Shown: positions 1 through 9,215 of the stretch, one piece after another
Layout of the letters: every line of letters begins with the position of its first letter
Position numbering within the stretch: position 1 is the stretch's first letter
DNA from: Phenylobacterium glaciei
GTDB taxonomy: Bacteria; Pseudomonadota; Alphaproteobacteria; Caulobacterales; Caulobacteraceae
Direction: 5' to 3'
DNA: 64,000 nucleotides
Assembly: GCF_016772415.1 (NCBI RefSeq)
Contig: NZ_JAGSGD010000001.1
Location: 1,823,501 to 1,887,500 of the forward strand
Position numbers and translations under genes: made by a program
The notes under the pieces: model-generated
Seen by the model: only the letters and a program-made list of their open reading frames with translations
Databases searched by the model: none
Told to the model about the DNA's origin: nothing

Positions 1-240
1 CCCGCAGTAAACGCACTTGATGTCGGATCGTCTCACCCCCGTCCACTCCTGGGAGAGAAACCCATCGTGAAGCAGCCCCGGCGGAGGTTGCGCGTATTAC
101 AGGCGTCGTTACGGCGACGACATCGCCCGGTCATATCGCGCGCCGAAAAAACGGCGGATCTCGTGCTCACCGCCCGTTCAGGTCGAACAGAGCTCTTGGC
201 CCGGAACGATGCCACCTCTTCTCTGCACAGGGTCAAAGCT

Positions 241-2748
241 TTGAATTCCTCCCCCGCCCCCAACCGCGCCGCGGCCGTCCTTCGACTGCTCGCCGGCACG
301 GCCGCAATCGCCTTGAGCACTGGCGCGGCCCAGGCCCAGACGGCCAAGGCCCCCGCGGCGGCGCTCAACCCCGCGCTCGACGACGAGACCGAGGTCGAGG
401 AACTTGTGGTGGTGGCCGGGGCGCGCACCCTGCGGGGCTCGGTGGCGGGCGACATCACCCCTGAGGTCACCCTCTCGGCCCGGGAGATCCGGGCCTATGG
501 GGCCGCCAGCGTCTCGGAGCTGCTGACCGCCCTGGCGCCCCAGACCGGCAGCGGCCAGGGCGGCGGTCGCCCGGTGGTGCTGATCAACGGCGCTCGGGCC
601 TCCGGATTCGCCGAGATCCGCGACCTGCCCACCGAGGCCATCGCCCGGGTGGAGATCCTGCCCGAGGAGGTGTCGCTGAAGTACGGCTATCCCGCCGAAC
701 AGAAGGTGGTGAACATGGTCCTGCGCCAGCGCTTCCGCGCCAAGCTGGCGGAGGGCTCGGTCCAGGCCCCGACCCAGGGGTCCGCCGGATCGACGGTGGC
801 CGGGCACGCCGCCTATCTGCGCATCCAACGCGGCCAACGCCTGACCCTGGACGCCAAGGCCACCAAGACCGATCCGATCCTGGAGAGCGACCGTGACGTG
901 ATCGGCGCCAGCCCCTACCGGAGCCTGCAGCCCGACACCACCAATGTGGTGTTCAACGGCGTCTACGCCCGGCCTCTGGGCAATGGCGTGTCGGGGACCC
1001 TCAACGGAACCTACGAATCCACCGACACCGAATCCAAGCTCGGCCTGTCGCCATTCTCAACCGAGGCCCTGACCCGGCGCTCCACCGCCGACAACGCCAG
1101 CCTGGCCGGCGCCATGAGCGGCGCCTATGCCGGCTGGCAGTGGTCCTATACCGGCGGGGTGTCGCGCAATGTGGCCAAGTCCTTCAACGACCGCGCCCTG
1201 GGCGCCGTGGCCTCTACCGACCTCACCAGGTCGGTGACCACCTCGGCCCAGTCCGACATCGTGCTGAACCGGGCCTTCCTGGACCTGCCCGCCGGCCATG
1301 TTGGCGCGACCCTGACGGGCCGCGTCTCGACCACCGAGCTGGAGAGCGAGGCCCTGCGCGCCGGGGTCAACACCAACACCGACCTCACCCGCAACATCGG
1401 CCAGCTACAGGCCAGTTTCGACGTGCCCATAACCCGGGCCGGCGAGGGCTTCGGCGAGACCATCGGCAAGCTCTCCAGCAACATCAATTTCGGCTACCAG
1501 CACCTGTCGGACTACGGCGACCTGGAGACAGTGGGGGCGGGGCTCAACTGGATGCCGGTCAAGCCGCTGCGCCTGCTGGCCTCGGTCAGCCGCACCGACC
1601 AGGCGCCCACCATCAATCAGCTGGGCGACCCCGTGGTGGCGACGCCGGGCGTGCGGGTGTTCGACCTGACCCGCGGCGAGACGGCCGACGTGATCCGGGT
1701 GAGCGGCGGCGCGCCCAACCTGACCGGCGGCCAGCGCGAGGTTCTCAAGCTGGGGGTCACCTACACCCCCTTCACCAAGACCAACCTGACCTTCCAGGCC
1801 AACTACGTCTCCAGCCGCACCGAGGACACGGTGGCGTCCTTCCCCTCGGCCTCGACGCAGGTGGAGGCGGCGTTCCCGGAACGCTTCATCCGCGACGCCA
1901 GCGGCCGGCTGGTGCAGATCGACGCCCGCCCGGTGAACTTCGCGCGTGAGTCGCGCGACGAGCTGCGCTGGGGCTTCACCTATTCGCGCAATGTCGGACC
2001 TCAGCCCACGCCCGAGCAGATGGCGGCGATGCGCCAGCGCTTCCGCGACGCCGAGCGCACCCGCGACGGCGTCCAGGGCGCGCGGGCGAAGGGCGCTGCG
2101 GGTCAGCCCGCCCCGGGTGGCCAGACGGGGCCTGAGGGCGGTGCGCCTGGGCCGGACGGTCCTCCGCCTCCGGGCATGGGGCCGGGCGGCGGGTACCGTG
2201 GCGGTGGCGGTGGCGGCCGGGGCGGTCCGGGCGGCGGCTTTGGTGGCTTCGGCGGCGGCGGTCCCCGCGGCGGCGTCTTCCAGTTGGGCGTCTATCACAC
2301 GGTGGCGTTCCGAGATGACATCCTGATCCGTCCCGGCCTACCGGAGCTGGACCTGCTGGATGGGGCCGCCATCGGCTCCGGCGGCGGCTCGCCCCGCCAT
2401 CAGGTGGACGTGCAGGCCAACTACACCAAGGGAGGCCTGGGGGCGGCGCTGAACGCCAACTGGCAGGCCGCCACCCGGGTCGAGGGCGGCCCGACCGCCG
2501 ACGATCTGGAGTTTTCCGACCAGACCACGGTGAACCTGCGGCTGTTCGCCGACCTGGGCGCGCAACCCATCGCGCGCGATCACCCGTGGCTGCGCGGGGC
2601 GCGGGCGACGCTCTCCATCGACAACCTGTTCGACAGCCGCCAGGAGGTGCGCGACGGAACCGGCGTGACCCCGATCAGCTACCAGCCCGACCTGCTCGAC
2701 CCGGTGGGTCGCTCGGTGAAACTGACGGTCCGCAAGCTGTTCTTCTGA
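241..2748 (+). CDS. TonB-dependent receptor with glycine-rich insert
   Basis: Outer-membrane, TonB-energised import receptor; substrate not evident. With a TTG start at 241 the protein is 835 aa and begins with a signal peptide ending near AQAQ. A plug domain follows (roughly residues 50-165, with VVLINGARASG and the RVEILPEE element), then a long beta-barrel that ends in the aromatic residues LFF. A Gly/Pro-rich insert (about 2100-2275, largely G with R, F and P) interrupts the barrel and would sit in a loop. An in-frame GTG at 67 has a better Shine-Dalgarno (GGGAGAG), but its extra 58 residues are Arg-rich and would hide the signal peptide. I prefer 241 for that reason and am unsure of the start. 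It stands alone; no inner-membrane transporter is adjacent. Confidence 0.85.
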   Translation: MNSSPAPNRAAAVLRLLAGTAAIALSTGAAQAQTAKAPAAALNPALDDETEVEELVVVAGARTLRGSVAGDITPEVTLSAREIRAYGAASVSELLTALAPQTGSGQGGGRPVVLINGARASGFAEIRDLPTEAIARVEILPEEVSLKYGYPAEQKVVNMVLRQRFRAKLAEGSVQAPTQGSAGSTVAGHAAYLRIQRGQRLTLDAKATKTDPILESDRDVIGASPYRSLQPDTTNVVFNGVYARPLGNGVSGTLNGTYESTDTESKLGLSPFSTEALTRRSTADNASLAGAMSGAYAGWQWSYTGGVSRNVAKSFNDRALGAVASTDLTRSVTTSAQSDIVLNRAFLDLPAGHVGATLTGRVSTTELESEALRAGVNTNTDLTRNIGQLQASFDVPITRAGEGFGETIGKLSSNINFGYQHLSDYGDLETVGAGLNWMPVKPLRLLASVSRTDQAPTINQLGDPVVATPGVRVFDLTRGETADVIRVSGGAPNLTGGQREVLKLGVTYTPFTKTNLTFQANYVSSRTEDTVASFPSASTQVEAAFPERFIRDASGRLVQIDARPVNFARESRDELRWGFTYSRNVGPQPTPEQMAAMRQRFRDAERTRDGVQGARAKGAAGQPAPGGQTGPEGGAPGPDGPPPPGMGPGGGYRGGGGGGRGGPGGGFGGFGGGGPRGGVFQLGVYHTVAFRDDILIRPGLPELDLLDGAAIGSGGGSPRHQVDVQANYTKGGLGAALNANWQAATRVEGGPTADDLEFSDQTTVNLRLFADLGAQPIARDHPWLRGARATLSIDNLFDSRQEVRDGTGVTPISYQPDLLDPVGRSVKLTVRKLFF

Positions 2749-2852
2749 CGGGCGGATGGCGGGTGCGGCGTCGCCCGCCATAGCCCTTGCATCGGACCCA
2801 CAACGGTCCTTAGCTGTCCCCAACGATAAAACAGACAAGTGGGAGATGGCGG

Positions 2853-3683
2853 ATGAGTGAAACTCTCGCCCAGGCGCGCGCCGATCAGTCGGACGAGGTG
2901 CTCTATGACGTCGCGGGCGGCGTCGCCATCATCACCCTGAACCGGCCCGAGCGGCTGAACACCATCTCTGGCCCCATGCTGTCGCTGCTGTCGAAGCTGC
3001 TGCTGCAGGCCGACGCCGATCCGGAGGTGCGCTGCGTCATCCTGACCGGGACGGGCAGGGCGTTCTGCGCCGGCCTCGACCTGGTCAGCGCGACCCAGGG
3101 CTCGGGCATCGGCTCGGAATCCCAGGTCAGCAGCATCTCCGTCGACCTGGATCTGAAGACCGCCCCGCCGACAGTGATCTTCAACATGAACAAGCCGACC
3201 ATCTGCGCCCTGAACGGCGCGGCTGCCGGCTATGGCCTGGACACCGCGCTGGGCTGCGACATCCGCATGATGGCCCAGGGCGCCAAGTTGGCCGCCGCCT
3301 TCGTCAAGCGCGGCATCGTGCCGGAATCGGGCGGCACCTGGTTCCTGCCCCGCCTGATCGGCTGGTCCAAGGCCGCCGAGCTGATCTTCACCGGCCGCAC
3401 GCTCTCCGCCGCCGAGAGTCTGGAGATGGGCCTGGCGACCCATGTCGTCCCGGACGCCGAGCTGATGACCGAAGCGCGCAAGCTGGCCGACGAGATCGCC
3501 GCCAATGCGCCGCTGGCGGTGCAATCGGCCAAGCGGCTGATGCGCATGGGCCTGAACGAAACGTTCAATGACCACGTCCACCACGTCTATCTGCAGTTCC
3601 TGCAACTGATCCGGACGGGGGACTTCCGGGAGGGGATGACGTCGTTCCTGGAAAAGCGGCCGGCGGACTTCCACGGCCGCTAA
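2853..3683 (+). CDS. Enoyl-CoA hydratase/isomerase (crotonase) family protein
   Basis: A 276-aa crotonase-fold enzyme acting on acyl-CoA thioesters in the cytoplasm, probably in beta-oxidation. GRAFCAGLDL (about 70-79) and NGAAAGYGLD (about 118-128) form the oxyanion-hole regions. Aligned by eye to classical enoyl-CoA hydratase, the first catalytic Glu is Asp and the second is Phe. A Glu is instead present in IVPESGGTW, the place used by ECI2-type delta3,delta2-enoyl-CoA isomerases. The chemistry may therefore be isomerisation or something else rather than hydration. The ATG at 2853 has GGGAG eight bases upstream. No operon partner is evident. Confidence 0.85.
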   Translation: MSETLAQARADQSDEVLYDVAGGVAIITLNRPERLNTISGPMLSLLSKLLLQADADPEVRCVILTGTGRAFCAGLDLVSATQGSGIGSESQVSSISVDLDLKTAPPTVIFNMNKPTICALNGAAAGYGLDTALGCDIRMMAQGAKLAAAFVKRGIVPESGGTWFLPRLIGWSKAAELIFTGRTLSAAESLEMGLATHVVPDAELMTEARKLADEIAANAPLAVQSAKRLMRMGLNETFNDHVHHVYLQFLQLIRTGDFREGMTSFLEKRPADFHGR

Positions 3684-3859
3684 ACGTGGCGCTTCGCCGC
3701 GCAATTATTCGCCCGGCGCCCGAAACCACCGTCCACCGCCCACGCATTAGGCACGGTCGGACACTTTTCGTACGCTCATATGGGTATTGTCAGAATGGCG
3801 ATTGTAACCCCCACCCCGTGCCGCTCCCTTGCCCGCCAACAGTATCGCGCGGGGATTAA

Positions 3860-5458
3860 GTGATGAATCGGGACCTGATGAACGGGAGCGGCCTGTCGCG
3901 CCGCAGCTTCCTGGAGAGCCTGGGCGGCATGGGCGGTTCGGCCCTGCTGATGGCCGGCATGACCGCTCTGGGCTTCGACATCGCCTCGGCCAACGCGGCT
4001 CCGCCGGAGCTCGGCGCGGGCGGCAAGGGCAAGAAGGTCATCGTCCTGGGCGCCGGCGTCGCGGGCATGACCAGCGCCTATGAACTGTCCAAGGCCGGCT
4101 ACGAGGTCACCGTGATCGAGGCCCGCGCCTTCGCCGGCGGCCGCTGCCAGACCGCGCGCAAGGGCTTCAAGCTGACCGAGCTGGGCGGCGAGACCCAAGA
4201 GTGCGATTTCGACGACGGGCTCTATATCAACCACGGCCCGTGGCGGATCCCTTACCACCACCGCTCGACCCTGCATTACACCAAGCTTTTCAACGTGCCG
4301 CTGGAGATGTTCGTCAACGACAACGACGCCTCCTACGTGGCCATGACCAAGGGCACGGGCCCCCTGGCCGGCAAGGCCATCCGCAAGGGCCAGATCGCCG
4401 CCGACGCCCGTGGCTCGGCCGCCGAGATCCTGGCCAAGCAGGTCAAGCAGGGTGCGCTCGACCAGCAGATGACCGCCGATGACCGCGAGAAGTTCCTCGC
4501 CTACCTGACCCACGAGGGCTACCTGACCGCCGACCTGGCCTACAAGGGCACGGACGGTCGCGGCTATGACGTCAATCCGGGCCCCGGCATGGTTCCTGGC
4601 CCGGGCAAGGAATCGACCCCCTATCCGCTGACCGACGTCCTGCATTCCAACGCCTGGCGGACCCTGACCTCGGTCGCCGGCTACGAGCAGCAGCGGACCA
4701 TGTTCCAGCCGGTCGGCGGCATGGACCAGGTGGCCAAGGGCTTCGAACGCCATGTCGGCCAGCTGATCCGCTATTCGACCCTGGTGAAGAAGTATCGCCA
4801 GAACGAGAAGGGCGTGGAGGTCACGGTCTCCGGTCCCGACGGCAAGGTCGAGACCCTGAGCGCCGACTACTGCATCTGCACCATTCCGCTGTCGGTGCTG
4901 CGCCAGATGGACATGGGTGTGTCGCCCAAGTTCAAGGCGGCGATCGGCGCGGTCTCCTATGCCCTGGTGGGCAAGATCGGCCTGCAGATGAAGACCCGCT
5001 TCTGGGAAGAGAAGCACTTCATCTACGGCGGCCACGTCTACACCGACAACCCGGAGATCAACACGATCACCGTGCCGTCCACCGGCTATCAGAGCCAGAA
5101 GGGCGTGCTGCTGGGCTACTACAACTTCGGCGCCTCGGCGGCCAAGGTCAGCGCGCTGAGCCCCAAGGCCCGGCAGGAGCTCGCGGCCCAGGGCGGGCAG
5201 GTGGCCTTCCCGGAATATGCGCAGAACGTGGAGACCTCGTTCTCCGCCGCCTGGCACCGGATCGAGCACAACCTCGGGGGCTGGGCCGAGTGGAGCGAGG
5301 AAGGCCGCCGCGACGCCTATCCGATCCTCTGCGAACCCGACGGCCGGCTGTACCTGGCCGGCGAACACCTATCCTATCTGACCGGCTGGCAGGCCGGGGG
5401 GATCGAAAGCGCCTGGCAGCAGATCGCCAAGCTGCACAAACGCGCCCAAGCGGCCTGA
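3860..5458 (+). CDS. Tat-exported flavin amine oxidase/dehydrogenase
   Basis: A 532-aa FAD-dependent amine oxidase-family protein. A twin-arginine signal (SRRSFLE, about residues 13-19, then a hydrophobic stretch) predicts folded export to the periplasm. The dinucleotide-binding fold GAGVAGMTSAYELSKAGY (about 64-81) and the C-terminal FAD-contact region YLAGEHLSYLTGWQAGG (about 498-514) are intact. The substrate is an unidentified amine or amino acid. The start is GTG 3860 or the adjacent ATG 3863. A cytochrome c gene begins 14 bases after its stop with an SD in the gap, so the two are probably one operon and the cytochrome is a plausible electron acceptor in place of O2 (inference). Confidence 0.87.
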   Translation: MMNRDLMNGSGLSRRSFLESLGGMGGSALLMAGMTALGFDIASANAAPPELGAGGKGKKVIVLGAGVAGMTSAYELSKAGYEVTVIEARAFAGGRCQTARKGFKLTELGGETQECDFDDGLYINHGPWRIPYHHRSTLHYTKLFNVPLEMFVNDNDASYVAMTKGTGPLAGKAIRKGQIAADARGSAAEILAKQVKQGALDQQMTADDREKFLAYLTHEGYLTADLAYKGTDGRGYDVNPGPGMVPGPGKESTPYPLTDVLHSNAWRTLTSVAGYEQQRTMFQPVGGMDQVAKGFERHVGQLIRYSTLVKKYRQNEKGVEVTVSGPDGKVETLSADYCICTIPLSVLRQMDMGVSPKFKAAIGAVSYALVGKIGLQMKTRFWEEKHFIYGGHVYTDNPEINTITVPSTGYQSQKGVLLGYYNFGASAAKVSALSPKARQELAAQGGQVAFPEYAQNVETSFSAAWHRIEHNLGGWAEWSEEGRRDAYPILCEPDGRLYLAGEHLSYLTGWQAGGIESAWQQIAKLHKRAQAA

Positions 5459-5472
5459 CCGGAGTTCTACCG

Positions 5473-5856
5473 ATGCGTCTTACGATCCCGCTGGCAGCGG
5501 TCCTTGTCCTGTGCGCGGCTCCCGCCTTCGCCGCCCCCGACGGCAAGGAGCTGTTCGCCGACAACTGCTCGGCCTGTCATCAGTTGACCGGCAAGGGCAT
5601 TCCCGGGGCCTTCCCGGCCCTGGCCGGCAGCAAGGTGGCCCAGGGCGACCCCAAGGAGCCCGTCACCCGGGTTCTGAAGGGGAGGGGCGGCATGCCGGCT
5701 TTTGGTGCCGACCTGAGCGACCTGGAGATCGCCAAGGTCCTGACCTACGTCCGCTCCTCATGGGGCAACAAGGGCAAGCCGGTGCAGCCGGCGCAGGTCA
5801 CCGCCCTGCGCGTCGCCAAGGTCACGGGACCCAAGTCCTCGGTGCTGGCGCACTAG
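5473..5856 (+). CDS. Periplasmic mono-haem cytochrome c
   Basis: A 127-aa class I c-type cytochrome with a cleavable signal peptide (cut near AFAA). The haem attachment motif CSACH is at residues 32-36 and the probable axial Met is Met74 in GGMPAF. A GGAG Shine-Dalgarno at 5461 falls just after the amine oxidase stop, and the ATG at 5473 fits the signal peptide. It is predicted to shuttle electrons from the upstream flavoenzyme to a terminal oxidase or the respiratory chain. The gene ends 12 bases before the left repeat of the tRNA-Cys island. Confidence 0.88.
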   Translation: MRLTIPLAAVLVLCAAPAFAAPDGKELFADNCSACHQLTGKGIPGAFPALAGSKVAQGDPKEPVTRVLKGRGGMPAFGADLSDLEIAKVLTYVRSSWGNKGKPVQPAQVTALRVAKVTGPKSSVLAH

Positions 5857-5867
5857 TCATCACGTTC

Positions 5868-5908
5868 CGGGAAAGTTTGGAGGCCTGACCCGGAATCGAA
5901 CCGGGGTG
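5868..5908. repeat. att-like direct repeat, distal copy (tRNA-Cys 3' remnant)
   Basis: These 41 bp are identical to 9216-9256 and include the T-arm, the 3' acceptor strand and the CCA of tRNA-Cys as read on the minus strand. No anticodon or D-arm continues to its right, so it is not a functional tRNA. It marks the distal end of the island. Confidence 0.85.
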
Positions 5909-5917
5909 GGCGATTCT

Positions 5918-5931
5918 CCAGCGCGCGCTGG
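5918..5931. repeat. 14-bp perfect palindrome beside the distal att copy
   Basis: CCAGCGCGCGCTGG is perfectly self-complementary and lies nine bases inside the island end. It could be a recombination-accessory or transcription-stop element, or chance; nothing else distinguishes these. Confidence 0.4.
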
Positions 5932-5982
5932 TCGCCCGGCATGACTCCGATGATGGGGAACGGCGCACATCTATGGGCCGCA

Positions 5983-7203
5983 TCATCGATACGGATGCCG
6001 TTCGCGGTTGAAGTCGATGAGGCGACCGTTGTGTTCGATCAGGATCAGGGCCGCCGATATCCCCTGTGTTTCCATCTCTCGCACGATGTCCGCGGCCCGC
6101 CACTGCATCGGGATGATCACGACTTCGGGGGGGCGAGCCTTCAAGACATCGCGAAACTGTATTGGCTGACCCGTACCGGGGACGAAGGTTCCGACCTTCG
6201 AGGGATCGGAATCCACGACAAGGGGGAATCGTTCAGCGTCCAGCCCGAACTGATGCATGAAGGCGGCGCCCTTGCCGGTTCCGCCCCAGACAACGATTGA
6301 GCGATCGCCCGCCGCAAGGTCATCGATCTGCCGACGAATAGCGACGCGGTGATCTTGGCTCTCGGCCATGAAGCGCTCGGCCGCCTGAGCCTGGGCTGCG
6401 ATTGCGGCCGGAACGCCGAGCTTCACCAGGGCGTAGACCACCTCTCCATCATAGCCATGCGCCAGCTCGAAGACTTCTCCCGCTCGCGCCATGAGCGTCC
6501 GAAAGGAGTTCGTCGTGAAGTGGGAGGTGTGTTCGTAGAAGAAATCTGCGAGCCGGCCGGTGGCGAACACACGATCAATGCAGGGCGACTCCGCGAACAG
6601 CCAGCAGGGCTTGTCCAGCTGCGACGCGCCCCAGGCCAGCGCTTCAATCAGCGCCGCCGGGTCGGTCAAGTGTTCGATCACATGGCGAATGACGATCGCG
6701 TCGGGGGCGTACCGGACCACATCAGCGAGGGGTTCGAAGAGGCGGGCATGGAATTCGAAGCCCTGCCCGGTTTCCGGGTGGGTGCTTGGGTCGAATCCAA
6801 GGATCCTCGCGTCGCCGCCGGAGGCCTTGGCCAGGGCCCGCAGGAAATGCCCTTCGCCACAGCCGATCTCCACCAAGGTCGGGTGTGGCGGCATCCGGCG
6901 AACGAGCCGGTCGCAGCTATCCGCGAGGTGACCCTGCCAGATCACTCCGTTGTTGAACATGCGATTGGGGCTGTCCCGATAGGGAACGGCGTCATAGCGG
7001 AAGCTGCGGTTCCAGACGTGCGTGCAGACCGGGCACTGCACGAAGTCGTGCGGAAGGCGTTCCATGGCCATCGCCTCGGAGGCCGAGGCCGGCCAGCCAA
7101 GCGTCGCCAGCGGCTGCTGGCCGCCGTCAAAGAACGGCACCGCCACGCTGTGCGCGCAGACAGGACACGGCGCGGCGACGAAGTGGGGTTGTTTTGCGGT
7201 CAA
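5983..7203 (-). CDS. Class I SAM-dependent methyltransferase, sugar C-methyltransferase type
   Basis: A 406-aa protein with the three-part layout of NovU/TylCIII-like C-methyltransferases. The N-terminal zinc-binding domain has two CPVC pairs (in APCPVCAHS and QCPVCTHVW). A Rossmann methyltransferase follows (motif I VEIGCGEGHF near residue 110). The C-terminal domain carries a second nucleotide-like loop, VVWGGTGKGAA. In this family the enzyme usually methylates a nucleotide-linked keto-sugar; the substrate here is unknown. The TTG start at 7203 overlaps the upstream glycosyltransferase stop as TTGA, implying translational coupling. Longer in-frame starts lie inside that gene and lack the domain. 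Its GC content is lower than that of the genes outside the island. Confidence 0.8.
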   Translation of the reverse strand: MTAKQPHFVAAPCPVCAHSVAVPFFDGGQQPLATLGWPASASEAMAMERLPHDFVQCPVCTHVWNRSFRYDAVPYRDSPNRMFNNGVIWQGHLADSCDRLVRRMPPHPTLVEIGCGEGHFLRALAKASGGDARILGFDPSTHPETGQGFEFHARLFEPLADVVRYAPDAIVIRHVIEHLTDPAALIEALAWGASQLDKPCWLFAESPCIDRVFATGRLADFFYEHTSHFTTNSFRTLMARAGEVFELAHGYDGEVVYALVKLGVPAAIAAQAQAAERFMAESQDHRVAIRRQIDDLAAGDRSIVVWGGTGKGAAFMHQFGLDAERFPLVVDSDPSKVGTFVPGTGQPIQFRDVLKARPPEVVIIPMQWRAADIVREMETQGISAALILIEHNGRLIDFNRERHPYR

Positions 7204-8996
7204 AGCGCCGCGAGCTCGCGCGACGTGAACACCCGGGCCGGATTGGCCTGGATCGCCTCGTGATGTTGATAAAGAGCCCACATGGCGTCAGCCACCTCAC
7301 TTCGGATTGGACGATCGCCAACGGCGAACAGCTGTTCGTCGATCCGCGCGGCGAGCGCCTGTTCACCAAGCTCGACCCGCAGGTCGTCGTCCATGACAAT
7401 CCGCAGCGCCGCCTCCTCGTAGGCCGCCTCGGTGGTCGCGACCAGCCATGCAGGCATACCGAGCAACCTCAGAAGCATGCGGTCGGTTTTCACGGGATTG
7501 CCTGGCGCGTCCATGGCGACCACGGGAAGGCCCTGACGCAGGCAGTCGATCACGCTGTGGAACCCGCCGAAGGGATAGGGACTGAGGGCAATGTCACAGT
7601 CATTCAGCCGTTCGAGATAGGCGTTGGGCGACATCTTGCCGTGAATGATGGGATCGCCCAGGCGGAGGTCGTTGACGGCTTTGAAGGCGGCGACCTGGAG
7701 CGCCGAGGCGTTGGGGAAGACATGGTACTCGATGACCCGCCCGCCAGAGGCGGCCCGTTCCCGTAACCGCGCGAGCAGGGCGACAAAGGTCGGGTTCAGC
7801 TTGATCATATTGCAGGGCAAGGCGATCCGGACCGGATCGGCGGTGGGTCGCAAATTCGGGCGAACCGGCCTGTAGGACGGCGACGGCTCGAGCCGCAGCG
7901 CCTCATCGGGCAGCAGGATCAAGCGCTCGCTGAACACCTCCGGCTCATCGACGAAACCTTCTTCCAGGATCATGTAGTCGATCTCCGGAATGAAGGTGGA
8001 CGCGGGGTGGCCGATGGCGACCACCTGGATTGGCGCGAGGCGGAGATTGCCGATCAGCGGCCCCCAATGGCTCATGCCGAGACTTGGCCAGAACAGGATG
8101 TCGGGCTGGGCGCGCTTGATCGCGGCCAGGATCACGTTGAGATGCTCGCCCTTCGGCGTTTCGGTGAACACCACGACCTCGTCGAACAAGGATCGTACGG
8201 CCGGGTCTGCGTGCAGTTCGGGCGCGATCAACACCAGGCGGAAGCGCGTGCGTAGCTGCCGGAGGTACTGGCCGTAGTAGCGGTACTGGACGTGTGTCGA
8301 GTGGATCACCTCGGCGCAGAACACCAGGGTGGGGCGGTCCTTGAGAGGCGCTCGCGGGCTGAGGGGCGCAGCCGACATCGACAGACGGACCAGAAGGTCA
8401 CGGAACGCGCGGTTCAGGACCTGCTTGATGTCATGCTTCTCGGCGTCGAAGGCGTAGCTGCAAAGCATCCACCCGTTGCTGGCCAGGCTTAGGCTGCTCA
8501 GCTTGGCCGGGATTTGGCCGAGATCGCCCGCGGCGATCCGGGCGAGGGCGTCCTCACGCCGTTCCTCTCCCTGCGCCGTCAGCAGGGGTACGGTCGCGAC
8601 GGCGGTCAGTGCGACCAGCAGGGCAAGCGGCCCGGCCTTCTCCAGCCTCTCGCCGATATCCATCGGCGACTCTGAGTCGATCGAGAGCAATGACAGGAGC
8701 TGGTCGGACAGCAGCGCTCGCAAGTGATCCGAACCGCCGAAGGCGCTGGCTCGAAACAGGTTGCTCATCGGCCCCTGCGCGAAGATCAGACTGGCCATTT
8801 CGTCGGGCGTCGGTTGAACGGCCGGGTCCGCCAGGACCGCGCCCACAGCGGCGGCCAGCCGGGTATAACCCCGGATTTGGTCAGGGTCGGACAGTTCCCG
8901 CGCAGTGATGAGCCCTTCGAGAATCCTGAGGACGGCTACGACGCGGTCGCCGGTCCGGGCATAGCAAGCCGCCTCAAGTTCAGAAACATCCAACAT
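7200..8996 (-). CDS. HMW1C-like glycosyltransferase (GT41 family)
   Basis: A 598-aa protein resembling HMW1C and Actinobacillus NGT, cytoplasmic enzymes that attach glucose to Asn of target proteins. An all-helical N-terminal half precedes a GT-B domain. Landmarks shared with that family are GHPAST followed by IDYMILEE (about 327-342), CNMIKLNP (about 396-403, with the nucleotide-binding Lys) and CDIALSPYPFGG with ID shortly after (about 466-485). RLLGMPAWLVA follows. An Asn in the family sugar-nucleotide motif aligns with His here, so donor choice could differ. The ATG at 8996 has AAGG upstream. No adhesin or other obvious acceptor is encoded in the island; acceptors may be elsewhere in the genome. 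Confidence 0.8.
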   Translation of the reverse strand: MLDVSELEAACYARTGDRVVAVLRILEGLITARELSDPDQIRGYTRLAAAVGAVLADPAVQPTPDEMASLIFAQGPMSNLFRASAFGGSDHLRALLSDQLLSLLSIDSESPMDIGERLEKAGPLALLVALTAVATVPLLTAQGEERREDALARIAAGDLGQIPAKLSSLSLASNGWMLCSYAFDAEKHDIKQVLNRAFRDLLVRLSMSAAPLSPRAPLKDRPTLVFCAEVIHSTHVQYRYYGQYLRQLRTRFRLVLIAPELHADPAVRSLFDEVVVFTETPKGEHLNVILAAIKRAQPDILFWPSLGMSHWGPLIGNLRLAPIQVVAIGHPASTFIPEIDYMILEEGFVDEPEVFSERLILLPDEALRLEPSPSYRPVRPNLRPTADPVRIALPCNMIKLNPTFVALLARLRERAASGGRVIEYHVFPNASALQVAAFKAVNDLRLGDPIIHGKMSPNAYLERLNDCDIALSPYPFGGFHSVIDCLRQGLPVVAMDAPGNPVKTDRMLLRLLGMPAWLVATTEAAYEEAALRIVMDDDLRVELGEQALAARIDEQLFAVGDRPIRSEVADAMWALYQHHEAIQANPARVFTSRELAAL

Positions 8997-9215
8997 CGCG
9001 CCTTGATAGCTCGCAACACGCCTAGGCTCAAAACCGAAGTCGAGGCGCGCTCTTCGCCACTGATCATGGGGCTGAGCGCATCACACACTGGTCGCGGGGG
9101 CCGGCCAGCGGCAGAGCGACCTGCTTACGCTCCCGTGGTCGGTCGTTGATGACAGATGATCTCTAGAAACGAGCAGGCAGCCTGCAGCGACCAACACATT
9201 CACTGTTCTAGGTGA

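Noticed and set aside
67..240. N-terminal extension of the TonB receptor from GTG 67
   Set aside because: It has a good Shine-Dalgarno, but the 58 added residues are Arg-rich and precede a clear signal peptide that starts at the TTG at 241. I cannot exclude it entirely.
5883..5960. A second tRNA gene at the distal island end
   Set aside because: Only the T-arm, acceptor 3' strand and CCA match tRNA-Cys. No matching 5' acceptor strand or anticodon arm follows, so it is a remnant.
9001..9215. An integrase or excisionase in the gap next to tRNA-Cys
   Set aside because: No frame in this gap gives a recombinase-like protein; it probably holds only the promoter of the glycosyltransferase gene.
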